Shown here: piece by piece, positions 1 to 10,500 of the stretch
Numbering within the stretch: position 1 is the first letter of the stretch
Layout of the letters: each line of letters begins with the position of its first letter
NCBI GenBank assembly: GCA_964036665.1
Contig: OZ038530.1
Span: forward strand, 7,578,501-7,642,500
Origin: Gordius sp. MW1
Lineage: Eukaryota; Nematomorpha; Gordioida; Gordea; Gordiidae
Direction of reading: 5' to 3'
DNA: 64,000 bases
Position numbers and translations under genes: made by a program
The notes under the pieces: model-generated
Told to the model about the DNA's origin: nothing
The model's database searches: none
Seen by the model: only the letters and a program-made list of their open reading frames with translations

Positions 1-60
1 TATAGATTTAATTTAACAAATACGTTTCGTTCATTTTGTAATGTAGGATTCATATCCTTT

Positions 61-148
61 GACCCGACTTTGAATCCAATCCGACCCGAAAGCATTCTAA
101 AATTTTTAACCCGACCCGAAAGCGTTTTTAAAAACGTGCAGGCCTCTA
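61..148. repeat. GC-rich hAT-like terminal fragment
   Basis: A short island of repeated CCCGACCCGAAAGC motifs in AT-rich DNA that ends in GTGCAGGCCTCTA. The same kind of end (TAGAG..CTGCA) bounds the 133-bp element at 15848-15980, which has an 8-bp target duplication, so this is probably one end of a related non-autonomous hAT element. The other end was not found. Confidence 0.4.
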
Positions 149-153
149 GCGGT

Positions 154-252
154 AGTAACAGGCAATAGTGGAGCTATTGCATGTCGCTGCTCATTGTGAC
201 ATTTTGTGATGCGCGGTCGTAATAGGCAATAGCGGAGCTATTGCATGTCGCT
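154..252. repeat. Duplicated short hairpin segment
   Basis: Two copies (about 154-189 and 217-252) of a roughly 36-bp segment, 63 bp apart. Each contains an inverted repeat, GCAATAG..CTATTGC. No coding potential or known family was recognised. Confidence 0.5.
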
Positions 253-1019
253 GTTCGTTTTTATTAATTGTTTTAATTCATACCGTCACATGTAGTTTTT
301 TTATATTTTGCTCCAATAAACGTGCATATCTTTTGATTTAATATAAGCAGTACAATGGCGCTTTTCCTCTGATTACTGTAAATCTACAAGCTAAAAGCAT
401 AGGAAACAATTAAAAATTAATTTAAAAAAAATTTATCAGTCTGTCACTGTCACATGAATGACATCTTTAGCTTCGCAGTAAGCGTTTACTGCCTTTTTAT
501 TATACAAAGAAAACTCGCCTCCAAATTTCTAATTCATAAAATATATCCTTTATCCTTAACCCATAGATATCCCTATTCTCCCCTATTAAATACCCTCCTT
601 TCAATAGCTTAAACACTGGCTTTTAATGTTTTATATTTTTTTTTATTTAGTTAGTACAGGGTTAACCTATGTAATAGGTAAAACTTTGTAGCTATAGATT
701 GAGTCAAGTCGGGCATGAACTGCTTTTGCCAATATTATTTGCTATGCAATTATGGCGATTCCAACATAAATTGCACAACAAATATGCTTTGTTTATACGT
801 AGTATAAAAGAGTAATCGATGTGTATGAGGATTTGAAGCATAGATATGTGAAGCAGGGACTGACCTTGGCTAAAAGGGTGTCTGGGGCGAAGCCCTTAAT
901 TTTTATATAGTGTATTATTTTGTCTGATTGTATAATATTAATCGTTCCCATCCAATAAATTATTATTCAATTTTAGGAAAATTTTACAAGGTTTTTAATA
1001 AAAATTGAGAAAAAAAAAA
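253..1019. other. AT-rich non-coding stretch
   Basis: No convincing coding frame, RNA gene or structured repeat was seen. It ends in an A-rich run (1009-1019) just before the target duplication of the LTR element. Confidence 0.5.
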
Positions 1020-1024
1020 CATGA
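1020..1024. repeat. Left target-site duplication CATGA
   Basis: CATGA directly precedes the TGTGG start of LTR 1 and recurs at 3818-3822 right after LTR 3. Because the LTR ends in AAA and the left flank is A-rich, the duplication could be read as 5 to 8 bp. Confidence 0.75.
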
Positions 1025-1487
1025 TGTGGTATATCTATTCCCCCCCCTCGCTTACTTCTAATTTTATGACTTCTTTTACTTTTGGAAATGTGCCCAGTGG
1101 TTTATTCTTAAATTTAAATGTCAAGGTTAGTTACCGGTTTATTACCCTACTATGAATTAGCCTTCAGATGTTATAATCATGATGATATCGCTATTTGTTA
1201 GTTATTGTTATTTGCGCCGCTTATCATTATTGTACCAGTGCGCTGATCGTTGTTGTTACCGATGCGCTGATCATTATTGTTTTAACCACCGCGCTTGTGC
1301 GCTATCATTTATTTGTTTATCGCCATCAGTCATAATAATTTTTGAAGTTGATTAAATTTATGCTAAAGATGTAGTAGTACGAAAAATAAAACTGATTGAT
1401 ATTCGCGGTAGTTCTAGAAAATAAATACATTTAGCTAGAAATTTAAATAAAAATATTAAAGCGTATTTGTAGTCTTCAAATACGAAA
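1025..1487 (+). repeat. LTR copy 1 (463 bp)
   Basis: It starts TGTGGTATATC and ends CAAATACGAAA. It differs from copies 2 and 3 near its end (ATTTGTAGTC in place of ATTTTCATTC). It is followed by an internal segment lacking the primer-binding site. Confidence 0.85.
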
Positions 1488-1595
1488 TTCAATGTGAATG
1501 TCAAGGTCAATGTCGGTGTCAAAAAGTCGAAGTCTTAATACCTCCGTTGGCGGCTTTAACCCTCACGAGTGATCCGCAGAGGTAGATTTGTTTTT

Positions 1596-1610
1596 GGGAA
1601 AAGGGGTAGG
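1596..1610 (+). other. Polypurine tract before LTR 2
   Basis: GGGAAAAGGGGTAGG lies immediately 5' of the TG of LTR 2. This is the position where plus-strand synthesis is primed in LTR retroelements. An identical tract sits before LTR 3. Confidence 0.75.
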
Positions 1611-2073
1611 TGTGGTATATCTATTCCCCCCCCTCGCTTACTTCTAATTTTATGACTTCTTTTACTTTTGGAAATGTGCCCAGTGGTTTATTCTTAAATT
1701 TAAATGTCAAGGTTAGTTACCGGTTTATTACCCTACTATGAATTAGCCTTCAGATGTTATAATCATGATGATATCGCTATTTGTTAGTTATTGTTATTTG
1801 CGCCGCTTATCATTATTGTACCAGTGCGCTGATCGTTGTTGTTACCGATGCGCTGATCATTATTGTTTTAACCACCGCGCTTGTGCGCTATCATTTATTT
1901 GTTTATCGCCATCAGTCATAATAATTTTTGAAGTTGATTAAATTTATGCTAAAGATGTAGTAGTACGAAAAATAAAACTGATTGATATTCGCGGTAGTTC
2001 TAGAAAATAAATACATTTAGCTAGAAATTTAAATAAAAATATTAAAGCGTATTTTCATTCTTCAAATACGAAA
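1611..2073 (+). repeat. LTR copy 2 (463 bp, shared)
   Basis: It appears identical to copy 3. It serves as the 3' LTR of the short unit and the 5' LTR of the long unit. Confidence 0.88.
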
Positions 2074-2074
2074 T

Positions 2075-2086
2075 TGGTGTCAGAAC
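2075..2086 (+). other. Primer-binding site
   Basis: TGGTGTCAGAAC starts one base after LTR 2. The leading TGG matches the CCA end of a tRNA. The cognate tRNA was not determined. Confidence 0.65.
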
Positions 2087-2694
2087 AAAATACTAAAGCC
2101 GCGCCCGCAATGGAAATTCCAATATCCTGATTCCGGTGGCAAGACAAAAGGAAAATATATTCACACTAATTATTCGAGCAACTAACTAACAACAGAACGA
2201 TCGTCTTGAAAGGAAAGTTAATCATGTTCAGAAAATGAAATATATTCTGGGAATTAATATTCTTTCTTAGCAAATATTCAATGAAGTGATTCGAAAGCAA
2301 CATTTGGGAATTCTGAATATCAAAATTCGTAATGTCTGGTAAAATTGAATTCAAACCCACTGAAAACAAATGATTTAAATAGAAGCCTAGTTTCTTATTG
2401 TGCCACTTTAATATTATTTTAAGATAGTTTACTTGAATGATTCTCATATATTAATTGTATGACGATTATATTGTTAGCAATCAATATTAAACCAAAACCC
2501 CCCCCGCGTTTCTTTGAATATTATTTGGCTATTTTTGTAAATGGAATGGTATTAAGATTTTGAAGGAAGGAATGGAAAGGGAAAGGACAATTTTTGTAAA
2601 GTGAATTATATTAGTATTTGGAAGGAAGGAAACGTCAGAAAATTTTTTTGAAGGAAGGAATTGACGGAGATTTTTTGGTTAGCAATTGTACTAC
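2087..2694. other. Internal leader of the LTR element, non-coding
   Basis: No retroviral-type protein motif was seen in any frame. It contains a run of AAGGAAGGAA-rich repeats (about 2560-2670). The longest open frame (minus strand, 93 codons) resembles nothing recognised. Confidence 0.55.
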
Positions 2695-3318
2695 TAGACC
2701 GGCTCATAGAGTCAACCTCGGGTTTATAAGGCTCTGAACTCATTGAGTCATCCTTGGTTTATAAGGCACTGAACTCAGATAATGAGTCAACCTTGGTTTT
2801 TGGGGCACTGAACTCAGTCAATGAGTCATCCTCGGTTATGAGGAACAAAATTCTTGAGTGTCGGGAAGTAGTGTCAATCAGCGTCAGTATCTAGGTCAAA
2901 ATCAATGTTAATGTCGGTGTCAATGTGAATGTCAAGGTCAATGTCGGTGTCAAAAAGTCGAAGTCTTAATACCTCCGTTGGCGGCTTTAACCCTCACGAG
3001 TGATCCCATAGACCGGCTCATAGAGTCAACTCGGGTTTATAAGGCTCTGAACTCATTGAGTCATCCTTGGTTTATAAGGCACTGAACACAGATAATGAGT
3101 CAACCTTGGTTTTTGGGGCACTGAACTCAGTCAATGAGTCATCCTCGGTTATGAGGAACAAAATTCTTGAGTGTCGGGAAGTAGTGTCAATCAGCGTCAG
3201 TATCTAGGTCAAAATCAATGTTAATGTCGGTGTCAATGTGAATGTCAAGGTCAATGTCGGTGTCAAAAAGTCGAAGTCTTAATACCTCCGTTGGCGGCTT
3301 TAACCCTCACGAGTGATC
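2695..3318 (+). repeat. Tandem duplication of about 314 bp inside the LTR element
   Basis: Unit 1 is 2695-3008 and unit 2 starts at 3009. Within each unit lie about four copies of a 39-40-bp motif (GAGTCAACCTTGG..GGCACTGAACTCA), then a stretch of near-repeats of AATGTCGGTGTCA. The tail of the unit is also the sole content of the short internal segment at 1488-1595. Confidence 0.85.
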
Positions 3319-3339
3319 CGCAGAGGTAGATTTGTTTTT

Positions 3340-3354
3340 GGGAAAAGGGGTAGG
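3340..3354 (+). other. Polypurine tract before LTR 3
   Basis: GGGAAAAGGGGTAGG, identical to the tract at 1596-1610, abuts the TG of LTR 3. Confidence 0.75.
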
Positions 3355-3817
3355 TGTGGTATATCTATTCCCCCCCCTCGCTTACTTCTAATTTTATGAC
3401 TTCTTTTACTTTTGGAAATGTGCCCAGTGGTTTATTCTTAAATTTAAATGTCAAGGTTAGTTACCGGTTTATTACCCTACTATGAATTAGCCTTCAGATG
3501 TTATAATCATGATGATATCGCTATTTGTTAGTTATTGTTATTTGCGCCGCTTATCATTATTGTACCAGTGCGCTGATCGTTGTTGTTACCGATGCGCTGA
3601 TCATTATTGTTTTAACCACCGCGCTTGTGCGCTATCATTTATTTGTTTATCGCCATCAGTCATAATAATTTTTGAAGTTGATTAAATTTATGCTAAAGAT
3701 GTAGTAGTACGAAAAATAAAACTGATTGATATTCGCGGTAGTTCTAGAAAATAAATACATTTAGCTAGAAATTTAAATAAAAATATTAAAGCGTATTTTC
3801 ATTCTTCAAATACGAAA
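3355..3817 (+). repeat. LTR copy 3 (463 bp)
   Basis: The 3' terminal LTR. It appears identical to LTR 2 and is followed by the target duplication CATGA (3818-3822). Near-identity of the LTRs points to recent insertion. Confidence 0.88.
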
Positions 3818-3822
3818 CATGA

Positions 3823-4989
3823 TATGGGCACTGGGCGAATACCTAGAAGAATTCGGGCGTATGAAGCAAATCTGGCCTTTGATTGTAATGATGTACTTAA
3901 ATTGCACCTTTAACGTGAGATTTTTTCTTTTCAATGTCATTCTTTGTCGCCGTGATTGAATTATAATTATAATGTTGAAATGTTCAAAAAATGCTTTTGA
4001 AAAATTTATCAATTTTAATATTGATTGTATATATTAGACTAATAGATCATAGAATAAAAAAAATGCGTGGCTATCATTAAAAGTGTTATAGAGCTTGTAT
4101 GATAAAAATATCAAACTCTTGACATTTTAGCGCTTGCTGCGTGTTTATTCGCTCCTATCATTCGACCTAATATTTATATAAATGGTGTTATTTATCCAGC
4201 CAAATGATATTGAATTTTCTATATACTACATTTAGAAATGGATAATATGATGTCAGCTTTACGCTATCGGAATGGCTGAAAAAAAGACTTAGGAAAACCG
4301 AGGCGATTACACTATAAAACAACTTATGTTTTTTAGTTACACATGTTAGAGGTCTGCATAGGCCGAAATTTTAAGTTGCGGCCCTTACCAGAGGTCAGAT
4401 TTATTTGAAATTTTATGCTCGAACCCGGCCCGGTTAAATTTTTTAACCTCATTGTATCTCATATTCTTTGAATATTGAAATCAGAGTATTGCATAAAACA
4501 TCAAAAGTATGTCTGCCCTCTAATCTTCTACAGGCCAAAATGGCAGTAATGATGCAAATTGAGAAAAAAAGGAACTAGTTCCAGTTCCTTATTTTAAAAA
4601 GGAACTTATTTCCTTTAACAGCTCTAATTACAATTTATAAAAAATCATCAGGTAATAAGACAGATTTTCTTTGCTAAAAAGATCCAAAAATCTATTAATT
4701 AGTTAGACTAGACGTTATAAATAATATTAAACCTGTTATTAATGCCAATGCAAATTGAAATTGGCAAAAGGAACTTATAAGTAGTTCCTTTTGCGATAAA
4801 TTGAGAAAAAAGGAACTAATTCCAGTTCCTCATTTTAAAAAGGAACTTATAGTTCCAGGAACAAGTTCCAAGGAACTAATTCCTTTAACAGCTCTACCGC
4901 TATGGCTAATTAAATTTACAAATAGTTACGCCGATTTTCTGTCGTATAAAAAACGATTCGCGATTATCATGGGATAGCTTGGGGGCCAA
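3823..4989. repeat. Non-coding stretch with GGAAC palindrome repeats
   Basis: Two related segments (about 4558-4628 and 4799-4894) share a GAGAAAAAAGGAACTA start and a TCCTTTAACAGCTCTA end. They contain palindromes such as GGAACTAGTTCC and GGAACAAGTTCC. A GC-rich fragment (about 4347-4440, with GAGGTCTGCA and GAACCCGGCCCGG) belongs to the hAT-like repeat group. No gene was seen. Confidence 0.5.
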
Positions 4990-5318
4990 AGGTTGTTAGG
5001 GTGGTTGTCGCAATGGGACAAAATATTATAGTAGTATTGTTAATTTCTAAGTATTTTAAAATTTTCAAAGCCTCGGCTGAAGACAAGGGATCGTTGTGAT
5101 TAGATGAGGCAAATACGTCAGTACATGTTAAACTGAGTCCTTTTTCCCAAGCGCCTAAAGTTTGGCCATCGGGTCGTTTGTTGTCTTCACAGAGGCCTGT
5201 GGGTTCGAGAATAGAGGGGAAACCAGCTTTGGTGAAATATTTATGTATAACTTTGTTAACCGGGTATGTCGATAGTACCGGGCTTTGTTGCGGTTACAGT
5301 GTAGGCCATGATGGCCAT
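4990..5318 (-). pseudogene. Retroelement C-terminal domain fossil (RPDG..W type)
   Basis: On the minus strand, two overlapping frames joined by one frameshift (near 5265-5275) read a segment with HGLHC, then KARYYRH, VNKVIHKYF, PSILEPTGL and DNKRPDGQTLGAWEKG. This order (GL.C, RH, LEP.GL, KRPDG.T..W..G) matches a domain found next to reverse transcriptases in many invertebrate genomes. It may be nuclease-like, but that is an inference. No reverse transcriptase is left beside it. The plus-strand frame at 5178-5438 is its antisense shadow. Confidence 0.5.
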
Positions 5319-6029
5319 TCGATTTTACGGAATTATTGCAAAGTGAACAAGTGTGTTCAACAACTATATTGCATCCTAATCTTAGGCCTACTGCGAAGCA
5401 GAATTCGTTTTTACTTAATTATTTGTTTTGTTAAGTAAAAAATATCTAATATTTCTTGAATCATTCCGTTTCTTATTATTTAAATCTTAGATATATATTA
5501 AATATAGTTTGAATAAATTCAAGCCATTATGTGGATTCTTTTGTTTTTGGATTCCTAATTTTATCAGTATTTTACTTTCCAGCCCCAAACCGGCCCGCAG
5601 GCCTACCCGACTCATGCAGTCCATTCACTAAACAGGTAATATTAATATTGTTAGGGTGATGGTAATAACAAACTTTCCAATTACTTCCAAAGTGCTTTAC
5701 AAATATTTTAAAAATGTAAAAGTGCGTTTCTTTGTTCCAAAAACTCGAAAAGTTAATGACCAATCGTTTTAAAATTTTTTGTGAATATTGCATTCGCGTG
5801 CTACCGTTATTTGTCCACAGGTAAGCTAACTTTCTTTAAATTTTAACGTCGTGATATTAAATATTTTTATTTGTAATGTGTTAAACATCACACAACTTTG
5901 CATAGAAAAGCATGTTAAAAACCGTTTAGGGGCGGGGAAACATCGCCATTTTATTGATATAAAAGTATCACCCTCTAACGTATCATCTTCAATAATTCTC
6001 TAAGCATTTTGTCAAAGCTTTGATTTCAT
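5319..6029. other. AT-rich non-coding stretch
   Basis: No feature was recognised. The 73-codon minus-strand frame at 5572-5793 has no recognisable similarity. Confidence 0.45.
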
Positions 6030-6605
6030 TGATTGCTATGCAATTTATGGGCTCGCTTTTTGTCCGTCCGTCCGCCTAACATGTATCTTAATTGCTGGTT
6101 CGAATCCAGGAGAGGAAATTTTTTTTTTAATTTTTCAATTAATATATTGTTCGTGTTAATACCATTATGACTTTTTGACCGTGCCCCGGCTACTGACCAA
6201 TGAAAAAAATTACCAATGGCGAAATTGTGAATTGAAATTTTTTTTTCGTTTTTTGAATTGCTATATTAGGTTAACATTGATAATTACCCTATGCCCCCCC
6301 CTACAAGGGCCTATGCCTCTACTGATATGGGTCCCTGTGCCCTTCTACAAAGGCCTATGCCTCTACTGATGTGGTTCGAATCCCGGCGAGGGAAAATTTA
6401 TTTTTTAAATAAATATAGTTCTTTTTAATAGCATTGATAATATTACTTTTTGATGTCTCCTGGCTACTGACCAATGAATAAATGACCATTGGCCAAAGTG
6501 TGAATCTAAAATATTTTTCGTCTCTTATGTATTTATCCTTTTTGATCGCCTCTTGGCTGCTGACCAATGGAAAAAATGACCATTGGCCAAAGTGTATATC
6601 GCATT
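6030..6605. repeat. Hairpin repeat units with B-box-like motifs
   Basis: Starts with ATTGCTATGCAATTTATGGG, also present at 22549 and 22803. Two copies of GGTTCGAATCC (about 6099 and 6373), a perfect match to a tRNA B box, are each followed by T-rich DNA and then by a hairpin segment GACCAATGAA..TGACCATTGG (about 6195, 6465, 6563). A 27-bp motif CTACAAAGGCCTATGCCTCT is tandemly duplicated at 6299-6368. A tRNA-derived SINE is possible, but no convincing A box was seen. Confidence 0.5.
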
Positions 6606-7196
6606 TATTTCTATATTATAATTATAAGCTATTTTTTACGTTTTTTAATATCTTGTTAATACTATACATATGCGCATGATTTAATAGTCTACAGTCATAA
6701 TTCAAATTATGGGTTGCCTACACCAAATTATTTAAATTTATACGGTATCAAAAAAACTATAAATTGAGAGTTGTACGTTTTGGAAGGATGACTATTGGCT
6801 TTTCCAAGGTCATAGCATCTATTAAATAATCAACCCAAACCCGACCCTAAGACATTTCAAAATATTCAACCCGAACCCGATGTCGAGTCCGCGGGTTTCG
6901 TGTCACGCACGCTATACACTATAGTAATCTTCTGCTTAATTATTTCCAGTAGCTGAATAAAAATGACTCTTTATTATACTCCGATTCGATGACACAAAAG
7001 TTTGATAGGTTAAATAACAAATTTACCTTCATCTCTAGTGTTGTACATCATAATTTAATATATATATAAAACAGTGAGATATCTTTAAATACTAATAAAT
7101 AATACGGGACAGGTTATAACTGGAAAGGGGTAAGAGAGGGATCTAGAAATTGTTATAATTATACATTCTCACTTTTATAAATATATAAATTTAGGT
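6606..7196. other. Non-coding region downstream of the ETS gene
   Basis: Includes a small GC-rich repeat fragment with AACCCGAACCCGA (about 6835-6905). No gene was recognised. Confidence 0.45.
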
Positions 7197-7202
7197 TTTA
7201 AT
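7197..7202 (-). promoter_or_regulatory. Possible poly(A) signal ATTAAA of the ETS gene
   Basis: ATTAAA on the minus strand, about 150 nt downstream of the stop codon. No AATAAA was seen nearer. In such AT-rich DNA a chance match is likely. Confidence 0.3.
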
Positions 7203-7352
7203 TTTGGATGGAATTAATCATAAAGGGGAAATAGGGGTGGAGGAATAATAAATATACTTTGTTTTTGGGAGATGTTTTTTTGCCAAATATTTGATATAAT
7301 ACATAATTTAAATCATCGAAGGTGTCGAGACCCTGCCTTTGTTGCCTGTTAA

Positions 7353-7536
7353 TTAATACAGTTCGGCAGTGAGCGTTTCTTCCATCTGCTTTTGCAACTT
7401 TTCCCTCTCGCATTCAATCACCAATTGATTCAATTCCGACGAACTGTACCCAATCAGAGATTTCATGTCGCACACAAATTTGTAAACGAAACGCTTGCCG
7501 TGAACCTTGGTAAGCACATGGCCGTCGTAATAGTAC
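7353..7536 (-). CDS. GABPA: GABPA exon 9: ETS domain C-terminus and stop
   Basis: A 184-nt terminal exon, acceptor TGGTTCAG. It reads [20 protein letters not shown], then [19 protein letters not shown] and a Glu/Lys-rich tail ending AELY before TAA at 7355-7353. It supplies the third tyrosine-rich strand and wing of the ETS fold. Confidence 0.93.
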
Positions 7537-10500
7537 CTGAACCATATACCATAAAATGTTCATAATATTTGTCTTTAAGCCTGGCAAATTAAAATTTACC
7601 ACTCGGCATTATTGGAGCAAAAATGTGTTTTAAAGCTAAGAGTTAAGACGCAAATTTATCATTTACCCTATAACAAAAGGTAGATTATAATACTATTTTA
7701 ATATTAACGATATGAAACAACATACGCTAGTCTTCTTGGGTAATTTGCTCATAAGTATGTAAATTTAATTAGTGACATAACCAAAATAAGTCTAGCAATA
7801 TATCCCAAACTAAAGAACCCAAATCTTTTTTAACCCGATTTAACCATAAATCATAATGCTAAAGGGTAAAGGCTGAATAAAAGTTGGAAACGATAGACTA
7901 TATATCTACCAATATTAGCCTGGTGACCAATGCAATTAATCAAAATGGCTACACTTCCTTAATAATACCTAAAATTCTTGCAAGGTTTCAAAATACCCGC
8001 TCGTATACGAACAAAAATCGGAATGTCTGACATGTATATCGAAATTTTAAATACCATCGGGAATAAACGTGTTGAAAAGCTACCTCAAGGCGCGACTAAG
8101 TTTTTCGTAATTCATGTTTGGCCTATTCTTTCGCTGGCCCCAAAGATTAGCAACGATTTCGGGATTGCTCAAGATAAATTCTCCGTCATCGCTGACCCAA
8201 CGAATGATTTCGCGATAGTCTTTGTCGATGAGTAATTCTAGCAAAAATTGCCACAGCTGAATTCCTACGTTACCTGTTGTTAAAAGCAACAACCACCATA
8301 CAGAGCGAAATGCGTTTATGCAATATTTTTTTTCCAAATTTAACATTTTCAAACACTATTTGTTTAATAATGATGTTGATTAAATTAGCCGCATGCTCAA
8401 AATACGTAAACTTATATATGATTTAGAGAAATTTATGGATTAACCTGTCCGAAAAGGGCCGTAAGTAATGTTGTTGTTGAGGCGATTTTGCTTGAACTTG
8501 TTGGCGTACACGCTTATTTTGTCAAATTTGCCTATTAATTGATAACCAAATTGATGACATGAGTAGCATTAGGAAGTGAAGAGTGATTAATAGAACGTTT
8601 GATAGATATTATCATCAACACAAACATTTAAACCCCTAAATATTCTCCTGCCTCTTATAAGGTACCCTAATCTTAATTAAATCGATATAAAAGCAACTAT
8701 AAAGTACTTAATTTATGAGAGGTTTAATTTTTTTAGCTAAAAGATATTTTATTGATTTATAAGGTACCCTAATCTTAATTAAATCAATATAAAAGCAACT
8801 ATAAAGTACTTAATTTATGAGATTTAATTTTTTTAGCTAAAAGATATTTTATTGATATATATCTGATCATAATATATAATACTACAATTATATTTAATAG
8901 TATAAAAACGATATATGAGTGATGTCTTCATCATCCTCTTTTAAAAGAGGCCAGAAATCCAAAAAAGATTTAAAATTAAATTTTGCGAATAGAATTGCTA
9001 TTGATTGTTCCAATAAAAATGGGGGAGGGGAAATATTTAAAGGGAAGGGAGCCAACGCCATTTTCTCATAAGATCCTGAACAAGAGGAAACTATTGGGTT
9101 AAAAATACTAGACTCAAAGAGGAAATTTTTTAAACTTGTTTTCGGCGAGGGCCATGGGGTCATAATTAAGAATAGAAAGGGCAAATTAGTCAATGCATGT
9201 AAAATATACTTAATACCTTTCCTATTAATAAAATTGTAATAAAACTTATTGTGCCAAAAGCCATTTTTTTAAAATAAAAATAGTTTCTACAGCCTATCAA
9301 AAATAACAATTTTACCAAGTTTGCTGATGGAATTTGGGGGCGTGGGGGTAGTTGTGAGGGCATGCCCTACAGATTCCTGAGTGGGGTTGGCGGAGGGGTC
9401 GTCTGAGTGTGGAGTTGTGACGTCATCGAAAGGCGGACCTTTGAGTAAACTAGCTACGATACCGCACCTTAGCGGGGATAAAATCACTTAAATATCGTAG
9501 TTTCGCCACTCATTTTTATATAAACATCTTAAATAAATACGAACAAGCCAAAAGTATAATTGAGCATCTCTTGAATACCCAATTCACTGTGTTATAAATC
9601 AAAATGCGCTTAAATCTATTATAATCGTTAACTGTTGTTAATTACGATATCTAGATGTGATAAAGTATTTAATAATACATTTAATTTAAAACGTTTATTG
9701 CTCAGAGGCCAAAATCTTTTGATCGACTAATGGAAAAATAATCTACATTCTCTTTAATCAAATCATGATGGATTATTTAAGGTTTGGAAATTAACCCCCA
9801 AAAACTTAATTTTGGCTCATTTTAGGAATATAGTAAGGAAAGCAAAGTACAATTTTAGTACGAAATACAAACAAATTAGAGTAATAATATCATATTATAC
9901 CCAGGATTAGTTAATAAAAAGCGTTGGGAATTGGCTAAGGAGAGCAACAATTAGCCAATATTCATTCTATTCTTTTAATAAATCTTCAAATGCACCAAAA
10001 AAACATTGAAGGAAACTTTTCAATTAGCAACACATTAAATAAAATCAAACAAGTTTTAGAAAACCATAAAACAACGAAAAATAGATTTTTGTCATTGCTA
10101 GAACAAACAAAACTAAGTAAAGAAGTTGAAAACCTCTTCATGAGTTCCACGTGCGTCCAAAACAAGTCGACGAGGGCAGTAGAGGAAGGCGGGGGTGAGG
10201 GAGTCAGCTGATCGGCGTCGGGGTTGTTAGAGTGAGCGAGGAGAGGGGGTGTGGTGAGGGCGGCAACGAAGGCGTCACGGGTGAGGGCCAAAACGTCACT
10301 CCCGGTCATGCGCCGAAATTGGTCTAAGTCTAAGCGATGCCGAGCATCGGGGGACCCGTTCAGGCCGAACTCTCGTTTGGCCCACAACAACCACCTCTGA
10401 ACGTGGGGCCTGCTCCAAGCCGATATTTCTGTGCAGCAATATACAATTATATAAGTTCAATAAACTAATAAATGTTCAACCCATTGTATGAGAAAGTTGG

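Larger units (their letters stand above)
1025..3817 (+). mobile_element. Three-LTR non-autonomous LTR retrotransposon
   Basis: Three near-identical 463-bp direct repeats (1025-1487, 1611-2073, 3355-3817) separate a 123-bp and a 1281-bp internal segment. The second repeat is followed by a primer-binding-like site (TGGTGTCAGAAC, 2075-2086). Both internal segments end in a polypurine tract (GGGAAAAGGGGTAGG) directly before the next repeat. The whole array is flanked by a 5-bp direct repeat CATGA (1020-1024 and 3818-3822), so it behaves as one insertion. No gag, protease, reverse transcriptase or integrase was found, so it must be moved by other elements, as TRIM or LARD elements are. The three-LTR form most likely arose by recombination between two copies or during reverse transcription. 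Assignment to Ty3/gypsy rests only on the PBS style and the 5-bp duplication. Confidence 0.85.

Noticed and set aside
4570-4885. Heat-shock elements in GGAACTAGTTCC motifs
   Set aside because: The spacing between GAA and TTC is four bases rather than two, and there is no adjacent gene.
5178-5438. 86-codon plus-strand frame
   Set aside because: Antisense shadow of the retroelement domain fossil on the minus strand.
6099-6385. tRNA genes suggested by GGTTCGAATCC
   Set aside because: Only the B-box/T-arm motif is present; no acceptor stem, D-arm or anticodon arm could be fitted.
7978-8235. 85-codon plus-strand frame
   Set aside because: Antisense to the ETS-domain exon 8084-8273, which has clear conserved motifs on the minus strand.
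9986-10133. Extension of the Pointed-domain frame beyond 10134
   Set aside because: The continuation after ELMKR is low-complexity Phe/Leu/Ser with no homology; a donor at 10134 joins in phase to exon 7.
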